Shown one piece after another: positions 15,692-22,922 of a stretch of DNA of 64,000 nucleotides. The stretch's first letter is position 1. Each line of letters begins with the position of its first letter. Made by a program: the position numbers and the translations under genes. The notes below the pieces were generated by a model. The model was given only the letters and a program-made list of their open reading frames with translations. It ran no database searches and was not told the DNA's origin. This DNA is from CAYURP01 sp964447175 (GTDB lineage Bacteria; Zixibacteria; MSB-5A5; SM23-73-2), in contig CAYURP010000010.1 of assembly GCA_964447175.1 (NCBI GenBank), positions 1 through 64,000 on the forward strand, read 5' to 3'.

Positions 15692-15750
15692 GTCAGCTAC
15701 GTTGTACACCTGACACCAAAAGAAGTCAGGAGTATGGGCTCCTGACCTAC
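15683..15750. repeat. Convergent GTAG hairpin pair (REPIN-like), copy 2
   Basis: GTTCATAGGTCAG at the left is a decayed head of the plus hairpin (compare GTTCGTAGGTCAG at 15081). The minus hairpin at 15725-15750 is intact and reads GTAG, then GTCAGGAGCCCATACTCCTG. The repeat contains the stop codon of the upstream acetyltransferase gene. Confidence 0.75.
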
Positions 15751-15775
15751 TATGAGGAAGAACAAACACGTCAAT

Positions 15776-16996
15776 TCAAGCAGATACCAGTCTGTGCACC
15801 GTGATCTCGGATGGTGCGCCGATTCTGATCTGTGGCCCCCAGTAACCGGTACCTCTGCTCACATAGATACGGGTATCACCGTGTACATGAAGACCTGATA
15901 TGTAAGGCTGGGCCAGTGCTGCCAGGAAGTGGTAGGGAAAATACTGACCACCGTGTGTGTGGCCAGATATCACATAGTGATAGCCTGCTTCCGCGGCTGC
16001 GAATATGCTTCTGGGCTGGTGAGCCAGTAGAACCCTGGCGTGGCAAGCCGGTGCACCAGCGCTCGCCCCCTGTGGATCAGAAACGTGATCACGCGAAAAC
16101 TGCACGCCAGAATGGTCAGTGACACCAGCTAGCAGCAGTCGTCCCTCTCCTCGCTTGATAATCCTATGTTCGTTCAACAGGACCGTGAATCCCAATCTCG
16201 CCACCTCCGCTACCCACTGCTGCACGCCAGAATAATACTCGTGATTCCCGGTGATGAAATAGCTCCCGCAAGGGGCTTTCAGATCGGCCAATGGCGCAAC
16301 GTCATCTTGGAGCTCCCTGACGGAACCATCCACCAGATCGCCGGTCAGCACGACAAGATCAGGCTTGAGTCCATTTACCTTATCAACAACACCCTGCACG
16401 AACGGTCGCTTGAGCGTGTGGCTCACATGGAGGTCTGTTATCTGGATAATCCTGAAACCGTCAAGATCTGGAGGAAGGGTTTTTATGGGAACAGTGACTT
16501 GGACAACGTCCGGGTCGCGCAGCGCCTCGAACATACCGTAGCCTGTGAGGGCAGCAGTAACCCCGAGTATGCCCGCGTTAATGGAGTTCATGAGTAACCA
16601 GCGACGTTTCGGATCGATAGTCTGCACTGCGGTTTGGCCAGAATCTGTAACCCGGCTGAAAATTTGAGCCAATTTCCTGATACCGCCTACGACCAGCAGT
16701 ATCAAATCCTTGGCCACTAACATGACAAGCAGTAATGTAAAGAATCCAAAGCTCAGATAACCTATCCAGGCGATGGCGTCAATCCACGCCCCCCCGACCC
16801 CGTTGAATCGCATAACTATGGGCAACAAAAACGAAATCATTAGAGTGATGAGAATCCCCCATAACAGAAGAGTAACCGTACGAAGGAAGCCAGCAGGTAC
16901 AATAAGCCGCCAGCCGATATATCCGTACATTAAACAAAGAACCGCTATGAAAACGAAAAAATACACTGAACTGATCTCAAATTTGCAAACTAGCAC
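15776..16996 (-). CDS. Membrane-anchored metallophosphoesterase (YkuE/YaeI-like)
   Basis: A 406-residue protein. Residues about 8-115 contain four hydrophobic segments, and a further one lies near 135-152. The phosphoesterase domain shows ITDLHVSH (near 193), LTGDLVDG (near 223), GNHEYYSG (near 250) and SGHTHGGQ (near 350), the full set of metal ligands of calcineurin-like enzymes. Close homologues (YkuE, YaeI) act at the membrane on phosphate esters such as lipid-linked ones; the substrate here is unknown. It is convergent with the GNAT gene and distinctly more G+C-rich than the flanks. Transfer is likely. Confidence 0.88.
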   Translation of the reverse strand: MLVCKFEISSVYFFVFIAVLCLMYGYIGWRLIVPAGFLRTVTLLLWGILITLMISFLLPIVMRFNGVGGAWIDAIAWIGYLSFGFFTLLLVMLVAKDLILLVVGGIRKLAQIFSRVTDSGQTAVQTIDPKRRWLLMNSINAGILGVTAALTGYGMFEALRDPDVVQVTVPIKTLPPDLDGFRIIQITDLHVSHTLKRPFVQGVVDKVNGLKPDLVVLTGDLVDGSVRELQDDVAPLADLKAPCGSYFITGNHEYYSGVQQWVAEVARLGFTVLLNEHRIIKRGEGRLLLAGVTDHSGVQFSRDHVSDPQGASAGAPACHARVLLAHQPRSIFAAAEAGYHYVISGHTHGGQYFPYHFLAALAQPYISGLHVHGDTRIYVSRGTGYWGPQIRIGAPSEITVHRLVSA

Positions 16997-17534
16997 AATC
17001 TCGGCTGAGTTCTCAACCGATGCCTACGGCTTAAATGCCTGTCATAGACACCTGCATAATATCGGATTTTAGATCGCACTTGTCAAGACCATTCCTTGTC
17101 GGCTCCGGTCATGACAGCCACTTGCGATATGCGTATCTCAGGTCGCTTCCGGGTAAGACAGCCCTGGGGCATCAGTTGAGGTCTCTCCTCAGCTGGCGTT
17201 TATTCCAAAATATTTTTATCGGTGTCTTGGAAAATTCTCAAGAAACTACTTTTGTATCCTCGAAATAAGTATTCTTCTATCAGTGAAGGACGGCCAGTTT
17301 CAGGTGAAAATATACTGGTTACCGCATGCTGCAGGTCCTGTTGATCTCCGCAAGGGGATAGATAAAAGATAACCAAGGGCAGGGATGGAAAAAGGCAACT
17401 GTTTCAATTTTGTTTCAATTGGATTGGGTTTTCACGGATTATGGTAGGCTGTCACAAGATCGTAAACTTATTGAATATCTTTAGAATAGATCCTTCACAA
17501 TAGATTCACCAACTGCCTAAGCGGATTGCACTCT
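16997..17534. other. Intergenic stretch without intact genes
   Basis: No reading frame with recognisable content is seen except the short IS66-like fragment at 17304-17372. The composition of the first 250 bases resembles the preceding G+C-rich genes, so this may be debris of the same transferred segment. Confidence 0.5.
17304..17372 (+). pseudogene. Possible IS66 TnpB fragment
   Basis: A frame from GTG 17304 reads VKIYWLPHAAGPVDLRKGID, then KR and a stop. PVDLRKGID matches the PVDMRKSFDGL-type core of IS66-family accessory protein TnpB. Only 22 codons survive and no other IS66 gene is nearby, so this is a remnant at best and may be chance. Confidence 0.3.
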
Positions 17535-17580
17535 GTTGGTGGTGGAATTGTCGTCAAGACCGGTTTCGGGGATTTCCACT
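17535..17580 (+). repeat. GGTGGAATTGTCGTC repeat, copy 1
   Basis: GTTGGTGGTGGAATTGTCGTC-type sequence ending GGGGATTTCCAC. It is repeated at 22366-22411 with about 85 percent identity by eye; both are followed within about 100 bases by hairpins built on ACAGGTTG/CAACCTGT-like arms. Function unknown. Confidence 0.6.
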
Positions 17581-17669
17581 ACTATTAAGTTCGGTACAAA
17601 GGTTGTCCCAATCTGTGATACACACAAGTTGAGACAACTTGTGTTACCGGATTAATGTAACGGTAGTTC

Positions 17670-17732
17670 GTAGGACAGGTGCCCTGCGCACCTGACACAA
17701 AAAAAGTCAGGAGCACGGGGCTCCTGACCTAC
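17670..17732. repeat. Convergent GTAG hairpin pair (REPIN-like), copy 3
   Basis: The plus hairpin GTAG-GACAGGTGCCC...CACCTGAC (17670-17696) and the minus hairpin GTAG-GTCAGGAGCCCCGTGCTCCT (17706-17732) are both intact, with nine A-rich bases between. Three bases (AAG) separate the pair from a type-A hairpin at 17736-17770. Confidence 0.85.
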
Positions 17733-17735
17733 AAG

Positions 17736-17770
17736 CTGTCAGGTCACGACCACTGGGCAAGACCTGACAG
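17736..17770 (-). repeat. Type-A hairpin joined to a GTAG pair
   Basis: CTGTCAGGTC and GACCTGACAG form a perfect 10-bp stem around ACGACCACTGGGCAA, followed by AACAAGAAA. It has the same orientation as the copy to the right of the RAYT. Confidence 0.8.
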
Positions 17771-17817
17771 AACAAGAAATAGGGCAAATGCCATCAATTG
17801 GACGAATAGAAGGAAGT

Positions 17818-19260
17818 TTAGAGACTCGGTAGATTATTTCCTCGCACCTTGCCTCTGGAGAGTGATGCAAATATACCAACAATACAAAGTGCGGTGAAAA
17901 TTATGAATGCCAATTTAGCGCTTCTTAAGAAAAGCGAATATTTTTCAGGAGTGATTTCAGCTCTGCCGAGGTACAGGGCAAACACAAGCAAGGCGATTCC
18001 CATACTGAACATCTGACCGGTAAGCCGCATTGTCCCGACTGTGGCTGAGGCTACTCCGTAAAATCTTTTTTGAACAGAGCTCATAATGGCATTGGTGTTG
18101 GGAGACGAGAAGAGGGCTAAGCCGAAACCCACCACGATTAAACAACCGATTATGTACTTTAGGCTGGTATTTTGACTTAAAAACGTGAACAGAAAAAGCC
18201 CGACTGCTGTGAATGCCATGCCGATTGAGGCAACTACTCTTGGTTCAATCCTATCCGAAAGCCTGCCGGCAAGAGGTGAAAAAAGAGCCATCACCAGAGG
18301 CTGAGATACCAGAATTGTGCCTGCATGTTGCGGGCTAAGTCCCTTGGTATACTGCAAGTAGAGACTCAAGAGGAAACCCACCGCAAATGTTGCGCCATAA
18401 TTAATCAAAGCTGCCAGGTTAGAGAACGCGAAAACAGTGTTATTTTTGAAAATATTTATGTCGAAAACCGGGCTTTTTGTCTTTGTCTCCCACCTGACAA
18501 ATAGAGCAAGACCTAAAACTCCCAAAAGAATAAGCCAGGCACCTGAGACTGCCGGAAGCAGAGAGAAGCCATACATCATAGCTGGAAGAGTTAGGATATA
18601 TATTACAGAGCCCACAAAATCCACCTTTTCTCCTTTTGCACCAGCCCACTCCCCCTTTAATTTCCATAATACAAAAACAATTATTATCAGGCTGAGGGGT
18701 ACATTTAGAAAAAAGATGCTTCTCCAGCCCAGATGTTGAGTCAGAAACCCGCCCAAAAAAGGTCCCAGAGAAAGCCCTAAATAAACCGCAGCTACGTTTA
18801 TTCCCAGGACCTTACCCCTTTCGCCCACAGGAAATACTGAGGTCAGGATTGCTATTCCCGTACCAAAGATCATAGCGCTTCCGATTCCCTGCAGAATTCG
18901 AAAAGAGATAAGCAGAAGGGGAGAAGGGGCAATCGCTGAGAGGAGAGACGAAACAGCATAAACCAATATGCCATAAGTAAAAATCCTTTTCCTTCCGTAT
19001 ATGTCTGCTATTCTTCCAAAGGGGACAAGAAACATAGCCGCAGCTAAAAGATAAGAGGTGGCAATCCAACCCAGCAAAACCGCATCCATTGCAAATTCCC
19101 TTCCGATGGAAGGGAGCGCAATGTTGATTGAAGAACCCATAAAGGGTGTAAGAAAAGCGGTTAATGTGGCAACAAGCAAAGCTGGCTTCTTGTTAAGAGT
19201 GTCATTTAAGTTCATCGGATTCATCACACTTGATTTTTGAGTGGTACTATGGAATTGCAA
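17818..19260 (-). CDS. MFS multidrug exporter (DHA2/EmrB-QacA type)
   Basis: A 480-residue membrane protein with about 13-14 hydrophobic segments. MFS motif A GRIADIYGRKRIF follows the second segment, and LGPFLGGFLTQHLGWRSIFFLNVP is the DHA2 family's motif C region (segments 5-6). Such proteins export drugs or metabolites by proton antiport. A downstream ATG (residue 13, MNPMNL) is an equally good start. The gene is a stand-alone unit on the minus strand with no adaptor or regulator beside it, so the substrate cannot be guessed. Confidence 0.9.
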   Translation of the reverse strand: MQFHSTTQKSSVMNPMNLNDTLNKKPALLVATLTAFLTPFMGSSINIALPSIGREFAMDAVLLGWIATSYLLAAAMFLVPFGRIADIYGRKRIFTYGILVYAVSSLLSAIAPSPLLLISFRILQGIGSAMIFGTGIAILTSVFPVGERGKVLGINVAAVYLGLSLGPFLGGFLTQHLGWRSIFFLNVPLSLIIIVFVLWKLKGEWAGAKGEKVDFVGSVIYILTLPAMMYGFSLLPAVSGAWLILLGVLGLALFVRWETKTKSPVFDINIFKNNTVFAFSNLAALINYGATFAVGFLLSLYLQYTKGLSPQHAGTILVSQPLVMALFSPLAGRLSDRIEPRVVASIGMAFTAVGLFLFTFLSQNTSLKYIIGCLIVVGFGLALFSSPNTNAIMSSVQKRFYGVASATVGTMRLTGQMFSMGIALLVFALYLGRAEITPEKYSLFLRSAKLAFIIFTALCIVGIFASLSRGKVRGNNLPSL

Positions 19261-19384
19261 TCTTATGTTTTGCTTTTTACCGGATAACCGCTCTATTTGG
19301 GTGATACCAGGTCACCTCTGCACTTTCTCTGAATTAACTGAGGGAAGACTTCGTTGTCAATCAAAAAGTAAAGATAGAAGCATT

Positions 19385-19424
19385 CTTAGTTTTTGGTTGT
19401 TAGTTGTTGGTTTTTAGAAAAAAC
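19385..19424 (+). repeat. AGTTTTTGG...TTAGTTGTTGG repeat, copy 2
   Basis: CTTAGTTTTTGGTTGTTAG followed by TTGTTGGTTTTTAGAAAAAA. A partial, decayed type-A hairpin (TGTGTCAGGTCTTGC...) follows at 19441, mirroring the order seen at 14249-14359. Confidence 0.65.
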
Positions 19425-19496
19425 ATTTAAGGAGCTTAGTTGTGTCAGGTCTTGCTTATGGCTTGCCAGGGTGGCAAACACCTTTTTTTTGATAGG

Positions 19497-22088
19497 TTAC
19501 TCACACTTCTTCAAAAGTTTTTCAAAACCAGGATAGGTGTGTAGTGGAGTCCATACTGGGTTGACTTTGAGTTCGCCAATATGTACTCCAGCCGGAATTT
19601 CTAATAAATACTCAAGCTTATCGATGGCAGCATCATAGTCCCCCACTATCGTGTAGGTTTCAGCCAGGTGAGCTAAATATTCAGGTCCATCCAGTGCATC
19701 TTTTGAAAGGGGTAAAAGATCAACTGCTTTCTGTGCTTCACGAATTGCTTTATCCCTAAGACCCAGATGGGCGTAAACCTTACCCAAATCAGCGTGAATC
19801 CGGGCATCATCAGGCCATTCACTTGTCTTTTTCTCTAGCATTAGCAGTGCCTTTTTATAGTGAGCTCGAGCCTGATCCAATTGCCCCTTCAACTCGTAGA
19901 TAAAACCGACTATTGCTTGTTTGGGGGTATAAAAGCTACCTCCTATTTCTACTTCTTCTTGAACGGATGCGAGTCTGTCCAGGGCGTCCTGATAATGCCC
20001 ATCATAAATATCAAAGTGAGCCAAATCCCAGGAAATATCTTGTGAGTTTACATATTTCGACGCATCATCCAGAACCTGTCTGGCGCTCTCTGTACTGCCC
20101 GTTTTGTATATCTGTATCCATGCCTTTGATATGTAACTCGCTGCCCTGTCCGGAGCAAGTGAGATGGCCCGGTCAAAATAGCCTTCCGCTTCTGTGTACA
20201 GTCGAAGAGCCTCGCAGGTGTAGCCCAATTCTTTTGCAAGATTGTGTTCTCGTGGATTTAATTGGAATGCTGTTTTCAGGTTTTTCAGTGCTTCCTCAAA
20301 TTTACCCAGGCGTCGCTGGATCCAAGCGATCGACGAGATATTCCATTCATTTCCGGGCTCTTTTTGCAGGCAGAAAGAAAACTCATCCAAAGCCCTGGCA
20401 TAATCCCTGAACCCCCAATAATAGTAGTAGCCATTTGCTTCCCGCACCAAGGGCTCATCCGGTTTTAGATTTAGAGCTTTATCAATAGCTTCTTTTGCCC
20501 GGGCTAGGCGTTCTGGAGATCGGTCATATCCATACCAGTACATCCGGCTGTGTGTTATTGATATCCAAGCGAAAGCCTCCGCGAAGTCCGGATCTGTTCT
20601 GACCGCCTCTTCAAACAACTCAATAGTAATTTCCAAATCCTTCTTTTCATAACTACGTGTTGTATATTCCCTGCCTTTAAGATAGTAGTCATAAGCTTCA
20701 AGATTGTCCGTAGGCTTTTGTTCAATCCGTTCTTTTTCTTCGGGAGAAAGTGTTGCTTTTAGAGCCTGAGCAATCTGCTGGGCTACGTCGCTCTGGATGG
20801 CGAAGATATCTTTCAGGTCCCGGTCGTAGGTTTCGGCCCAGATATGCTCATCCGTTCGTGCATCGATAAGCTGACCGACTATGCGAACCCGACTATCTGC
20901 ACGACGGACGCTTCCTTCCAGGATTGTGGCAACGCCTAACTCCTGGCCAATCTCTCGAAGGTTCTTCTTGCTGTCTTTGTATAGCATTATTGAGGTGCGG
21001 GAGATTACCTTGAGGTCGCCAATTTTGGAAAGCTGGGTGATTATGTCTTCGGTGATTCCATCGCTGAACCACTCATTTTCAGGATCGGGAACCATATTCT
21101 TAAATGGTAGCACTGCGATTGATTTCCTTTCGACAAAGGCAGGCTCTATTCCAGAGGGAGCCCAAAAACGGGACAAAAGTGTGTAACCAGCTATAACAAT
21201 CAAGATTGCAATACCTATGAAGATGATGCTCTGGCTGATTGTTTTTTTCCTTGGTGGGATCAAAACGCCAGTTGTCGTATCCTTCTGCAATCCTTTCAAG
21301 TCTGCCACCACATCAGCTGTACTCTGATACCTGGTGCTGAGGTCTTTTTTTAGAGCTTTGTCAACTATCCTCTGCAATCCTTCTGGAACATTGGATTTGA
21401 ACCTTGCCAATGGTTCTGGTGTCTCATTTACAATTGAATAGATTATCGCTACCTCATGTTCACCTTTAAAGGGAAGTTGACCCGTGATCATCTCATACAA
21501 AACTACCCCGAAAGAGAAAATATCGGAACGCTGGTCGACCTCCATCCCCTGAGCTTGCTCCGGAGACATATACTGCATTGTGCCGGTAGTGGTTCCTGTT
21601 CTGGTTAGCTTGGGAGCTCCTTTGAGCTTGGCCAAACCGAAATCCATTATCTTTACTATTCCCTCTGGGGTCAACATAATATTATCTGATTTTATATCTC
21701 TATGAGTGATACCCTTCTTGTGAGCAACATTTAAGCCCTCCCCTATCTGAATGGCAATTTTCAAAATATCTTCTATTAAAAACCCTTTTTCTTTGACCAA
21801 TTCCATTATGGATTTGCCCTGGATGTAAGCCATAGAGATAAAACACTCACCTTCTGCTTCATCAATTTCATAGATTGTGGCAATATTTTGATGATCTAAA
21901 GCAGACGCAGATTTGGCTTCGTGGATAAATCTGGTCTTGGCCTCTTCATCAAACAATAAATGTTTTGGCAGAAACTTCAAAGCCACTATCCGATCCAACT
22001 TGGTGTCCTTCGCTTTGTAGACTACCCCCATACCGCCCTCACCGAGCTTTTCTAAAATCTTATAATGAGAAATGGTCTTACCAATCAT
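19497..22088 (-). CDS. Ser/Thr protein kinase with TolB/FlgO-like domain and TPR repeats
   Basis: From the ATG at 22088 (after GGGGTG) the protein has 863 residues; the frame is open to 22181 but that tail precedes the natural kinase start. The kinase domain (about 8-275) has GEGGMGVVY (16-24), VALK lysine K38, HRD (129-131), DFG (149-151) and the APE-type loop YMSPEQ. A transmembrane segment lies near 288-310. Next is a domain beginning KSIAVLPFKNM, as in adenylate-cyclase-associated and FlgO/TolB-like modules, then about ten TPR-like helical pairs to the C-terminus. It likely phosphorylates cytoplasmic targets in response to signals sensed outside. It is complete and its catalytic residues are intact. 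Confidence 0.9.
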   Translation of the reverse strand: MIGKTISHYKILEKLGEGGMGVVYKAKDTKLDRIVALKFLPKHLLFDEEAKTRFIHEAKSASALDHQNIATIYEIDEAEGECFISMAYIQGKSIMELVKEKGFLIEDILKIAIQIGEGLNVAHKKGITHRDIKSDNIMLTPEGIVKIMDFGLAKLKGAPKLTRTGTTTGTMQYMSPEQAQGMEVDQRSDIFSFGVVLYEMITGQLPFKGEHEVAIIYSIVNETPEPLARFKSNVPEGLQRIVDKALKKDLSTRYQSTADVVADLKGLQKDTTTGVLIPPRKKTISQSIIFIGIAILIVIAGYTLLSRFWAPSGIEPAFVERKSIAVLPFKNMVPDPENEWFSDGITEDIITQLSKIGDLKVISRTSIMLYKDSKKNLREIGQELGVATILEGSVRRADSRVRIVGQLIDARTDEHIWAETYDRDLKDIFAIQSDVAQQIAQALKATLSPEEKERIEQKPTDNLEAYDYYLKGREYTTRSYEKKDLEITIELFEEAVRTDPDFAEAFAWISITHSRMYWYGYDRSPERLARAKEAIDKALNLKPDEPLVREANGYYYYWGFRDYARALDEFSFCLQKEPGNEWNISSIAWIQRRLGKFEEALKNLKTAFQLNPREHNLAKELGYTCEALRLYTEAEGYFDRAISLAPDRAASYISKAWIQIYKTGSTESARQVLDDASKYVNSQDISWDLAHFDIYDGHYQDALDRLASVQEEVEIGGSFYTPKQAIVGFIYELKGQLDQARAHYKKALLMLEKKTSEWPDDARIHADLGKVYAHLGLRDKAIREAQKAVDLLPLSKDALDGPEYLAHLAETYTIVGDYDAAIDKLEYLLEIPAGVHIGELKVNPVWTPLHTYPGFEKLLKKCE

Positions 22089-22302
22089 TTTCACCCCAAG
22101 CGAACCTCTCATATATATTTTAACAATAAATAGTTGATTGTCAACTAAAAATTGGCATGCAACTGAAGCCTCAAGAATCATCTAATTGCATAGGTCAACC
22201 TGCTATAAGTGAGTTTGAGCTACCAGCTCTTGAATATCTTCAAACATGGAAGAATGTGGCAATTTACCATGAAAAAAGTTCTAAGCCGTCTCTTAGGCCC
22301 CA

Positions 22303-22348
22303 CTTTTTTAGTTTTTGGCTTTTAGTTGTTGGTTTTTAGAAAAAAACC
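22303..22348 (+). repeat. AGTTTTTGG...TTAGTTGTTGG repeat, copy 3
   Basis: CCACTTTTTTAGTTTTTGGC and the following TTTTAGTTGTTGG... match the copy after tmRNA, including the preceding CCAC and the following AGCAAGTTCT. Confidence 0.7.
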
Positions 22349-22365
22349 AGAAGCAAGTTCTTTTT

Positions 22366-22411
22366 GTTAGTGGTGGAATTGTCGTCTAAACCCGTTTTGG
22401 GGATTTACACC
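22366..22411 (+). repeat. GGTGGAATTGTCGTC repeat, copy 2
   Basis: GTTAGTGGTGGAATTGTCGTC-type sequence ending GGGGATTTACACC, matching 17535-17580. It is followed by a hairpin whose arms are CACAGGTTG (from 22480) and CAACCTGTG; the same arms recur at 52636-52656. Confidence 0.6.
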
Positions 22412-22528
22412 ATCTTTTAGAAACATATTGTGCAGGGGTGAACCTCTATGTTCGCCCGAACGAACCATTATTATGGTATCACAGGTTGTCCCCCTGGCCG
22501 GGCAGGCAACCTGTGAAAACATAAAAGG

Positions 22529-22587
22529 GTAGCTCTGGGTCTCCTGACCCAGATCCAGCAAGACAAGGTCAGGAGACCTTGTCCTAC
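22529..22587. repeat. Convergent GTAG hairpin pair with unrelated stems
   Basis: The plus hairpin is GTAG-CTCTGGGTCTCCTGACCCAG (22529-22552). The minus hairpin is GTAG-GACAAGGTCTCCTGACCTTG plus TC (22562-22587). The two stems differ from each other and from the other pairs, but the GTAG heads and convergent layout are the same. Confidence 0.8.
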
Positions 22588-22614
22588 CCTGTGGATTTTT
22601 TTGTGGTTTTGTAT

Positions 22615-22641
22615 GTCAGGAGCACAGAGATCCTGAACTAC
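22615..22641 (-). repeat. GTAG hairpin joined to a type-A hairpin
   Basis: The minus strand reads GTAG, TTCAGGATC, TCTGTG, CTCCTGAC: an imperfect version of the right half of the 17670-17732 pair. It is followed after AAG by the type-A hairpin at 22645-22679, the same join as at 17732/17736. Confidence 0.7.
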
Positions 22642-22644
22642 AAG

Positions 22645-22679
22645 CTGTCAGGTCACACCCGTTGGGCAAGACCTGACAG
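22645..22679 (-). repeat. Type-A hairpin
   Basis: CTGTCAGGTC and GACCTGACAG arms enclose ACACCCGTTGGGCAA, followed by AACAGAGAA. Same orientation as 13717-13756. Confidence 0.8.
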
Positions 22680-22732
22680 AACAGAGAAGTGTGGATTTCT
22701 ATATTAAGATGCTACAGAATAGCCTTCAGAAG

Positions 22733-22846
22733 GTAGGACAGACATTCCTGTCTGTCCTGGAAAAGCTATTCGTGTCTTAGGCAGATCCGCATTAAGTGGA
22801 AAAGCCTATCCCACCAAATCCATGGAGCTCTAAAGAGCTCCGCTAC
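22733..22846. repeat. Two convergent GTAG hairpins with different stems
   Basis: The plus hairpin at 22733-22757 is GTAG then GACAGACA-TTCC-TGTCTGTC. The minus hairpin at 22824-22846 is GTAG-C-GGAGCTC-TTTA-GAGCTCC. Both are perfect stems with 4-base loops, separated by 66 bases. Their stems match no other element here. Confidence 0.75.
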
Positions 22847-22860
22847 AAAATTCCTTTTTA

Positions 22861-22894
22861 TATCAGGTCACACCCGCTGGCTAAGACCTGACAG
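22861..22894 (-). repeat. Type-A hairpin
   Basis: TATCAGGTC and GACCTGACAG arms enclose ACACCCGCTGGCTAA, followed by AACAGAAAA. Same orientation as 13717-13756. Confidence 0.75.
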
Positions 22895-22922
22895 AACAGA
22901 AAATGTGTAATAGATTTGTTGA

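Noticed and set aside
16166..16597. A 143-codon frame opposite the metallophosphoesterase gene
   Set aside because: The opposite strand carries a clear calcineurin-like domain with all metal ligands; this frame is its G+C-driven shadow.
17035..17268. A 77-codon frame in the 17-kb intergenic region
   Set aside because: No RBS, no recognisable content, and the sequence looks like degraded DNA near the IS66-like fragment.
19441..19485. A further type-A hairpin
   Set aside because: Only the left arm TGTCAGGTCTTGC is clear; the right arm is lost, so it is treated as a decayed copy and not listed.
22290..22310. Second att site matching the tmRNA 3' end
   Set aside because: Only CCAC and the following T-rich repeat match. 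The T-loop and acceptor sequence of tmRNA are not repeated, so the likeness is explained by the shared downstream repeat.
13157..22894. CRISPR array suggested by many similar short repeats
   Set aside because: Spacing is irregular (hundreds to thousands of bases), repeats are hairpins in both orientations and genes lie between them. No cas gene is present.
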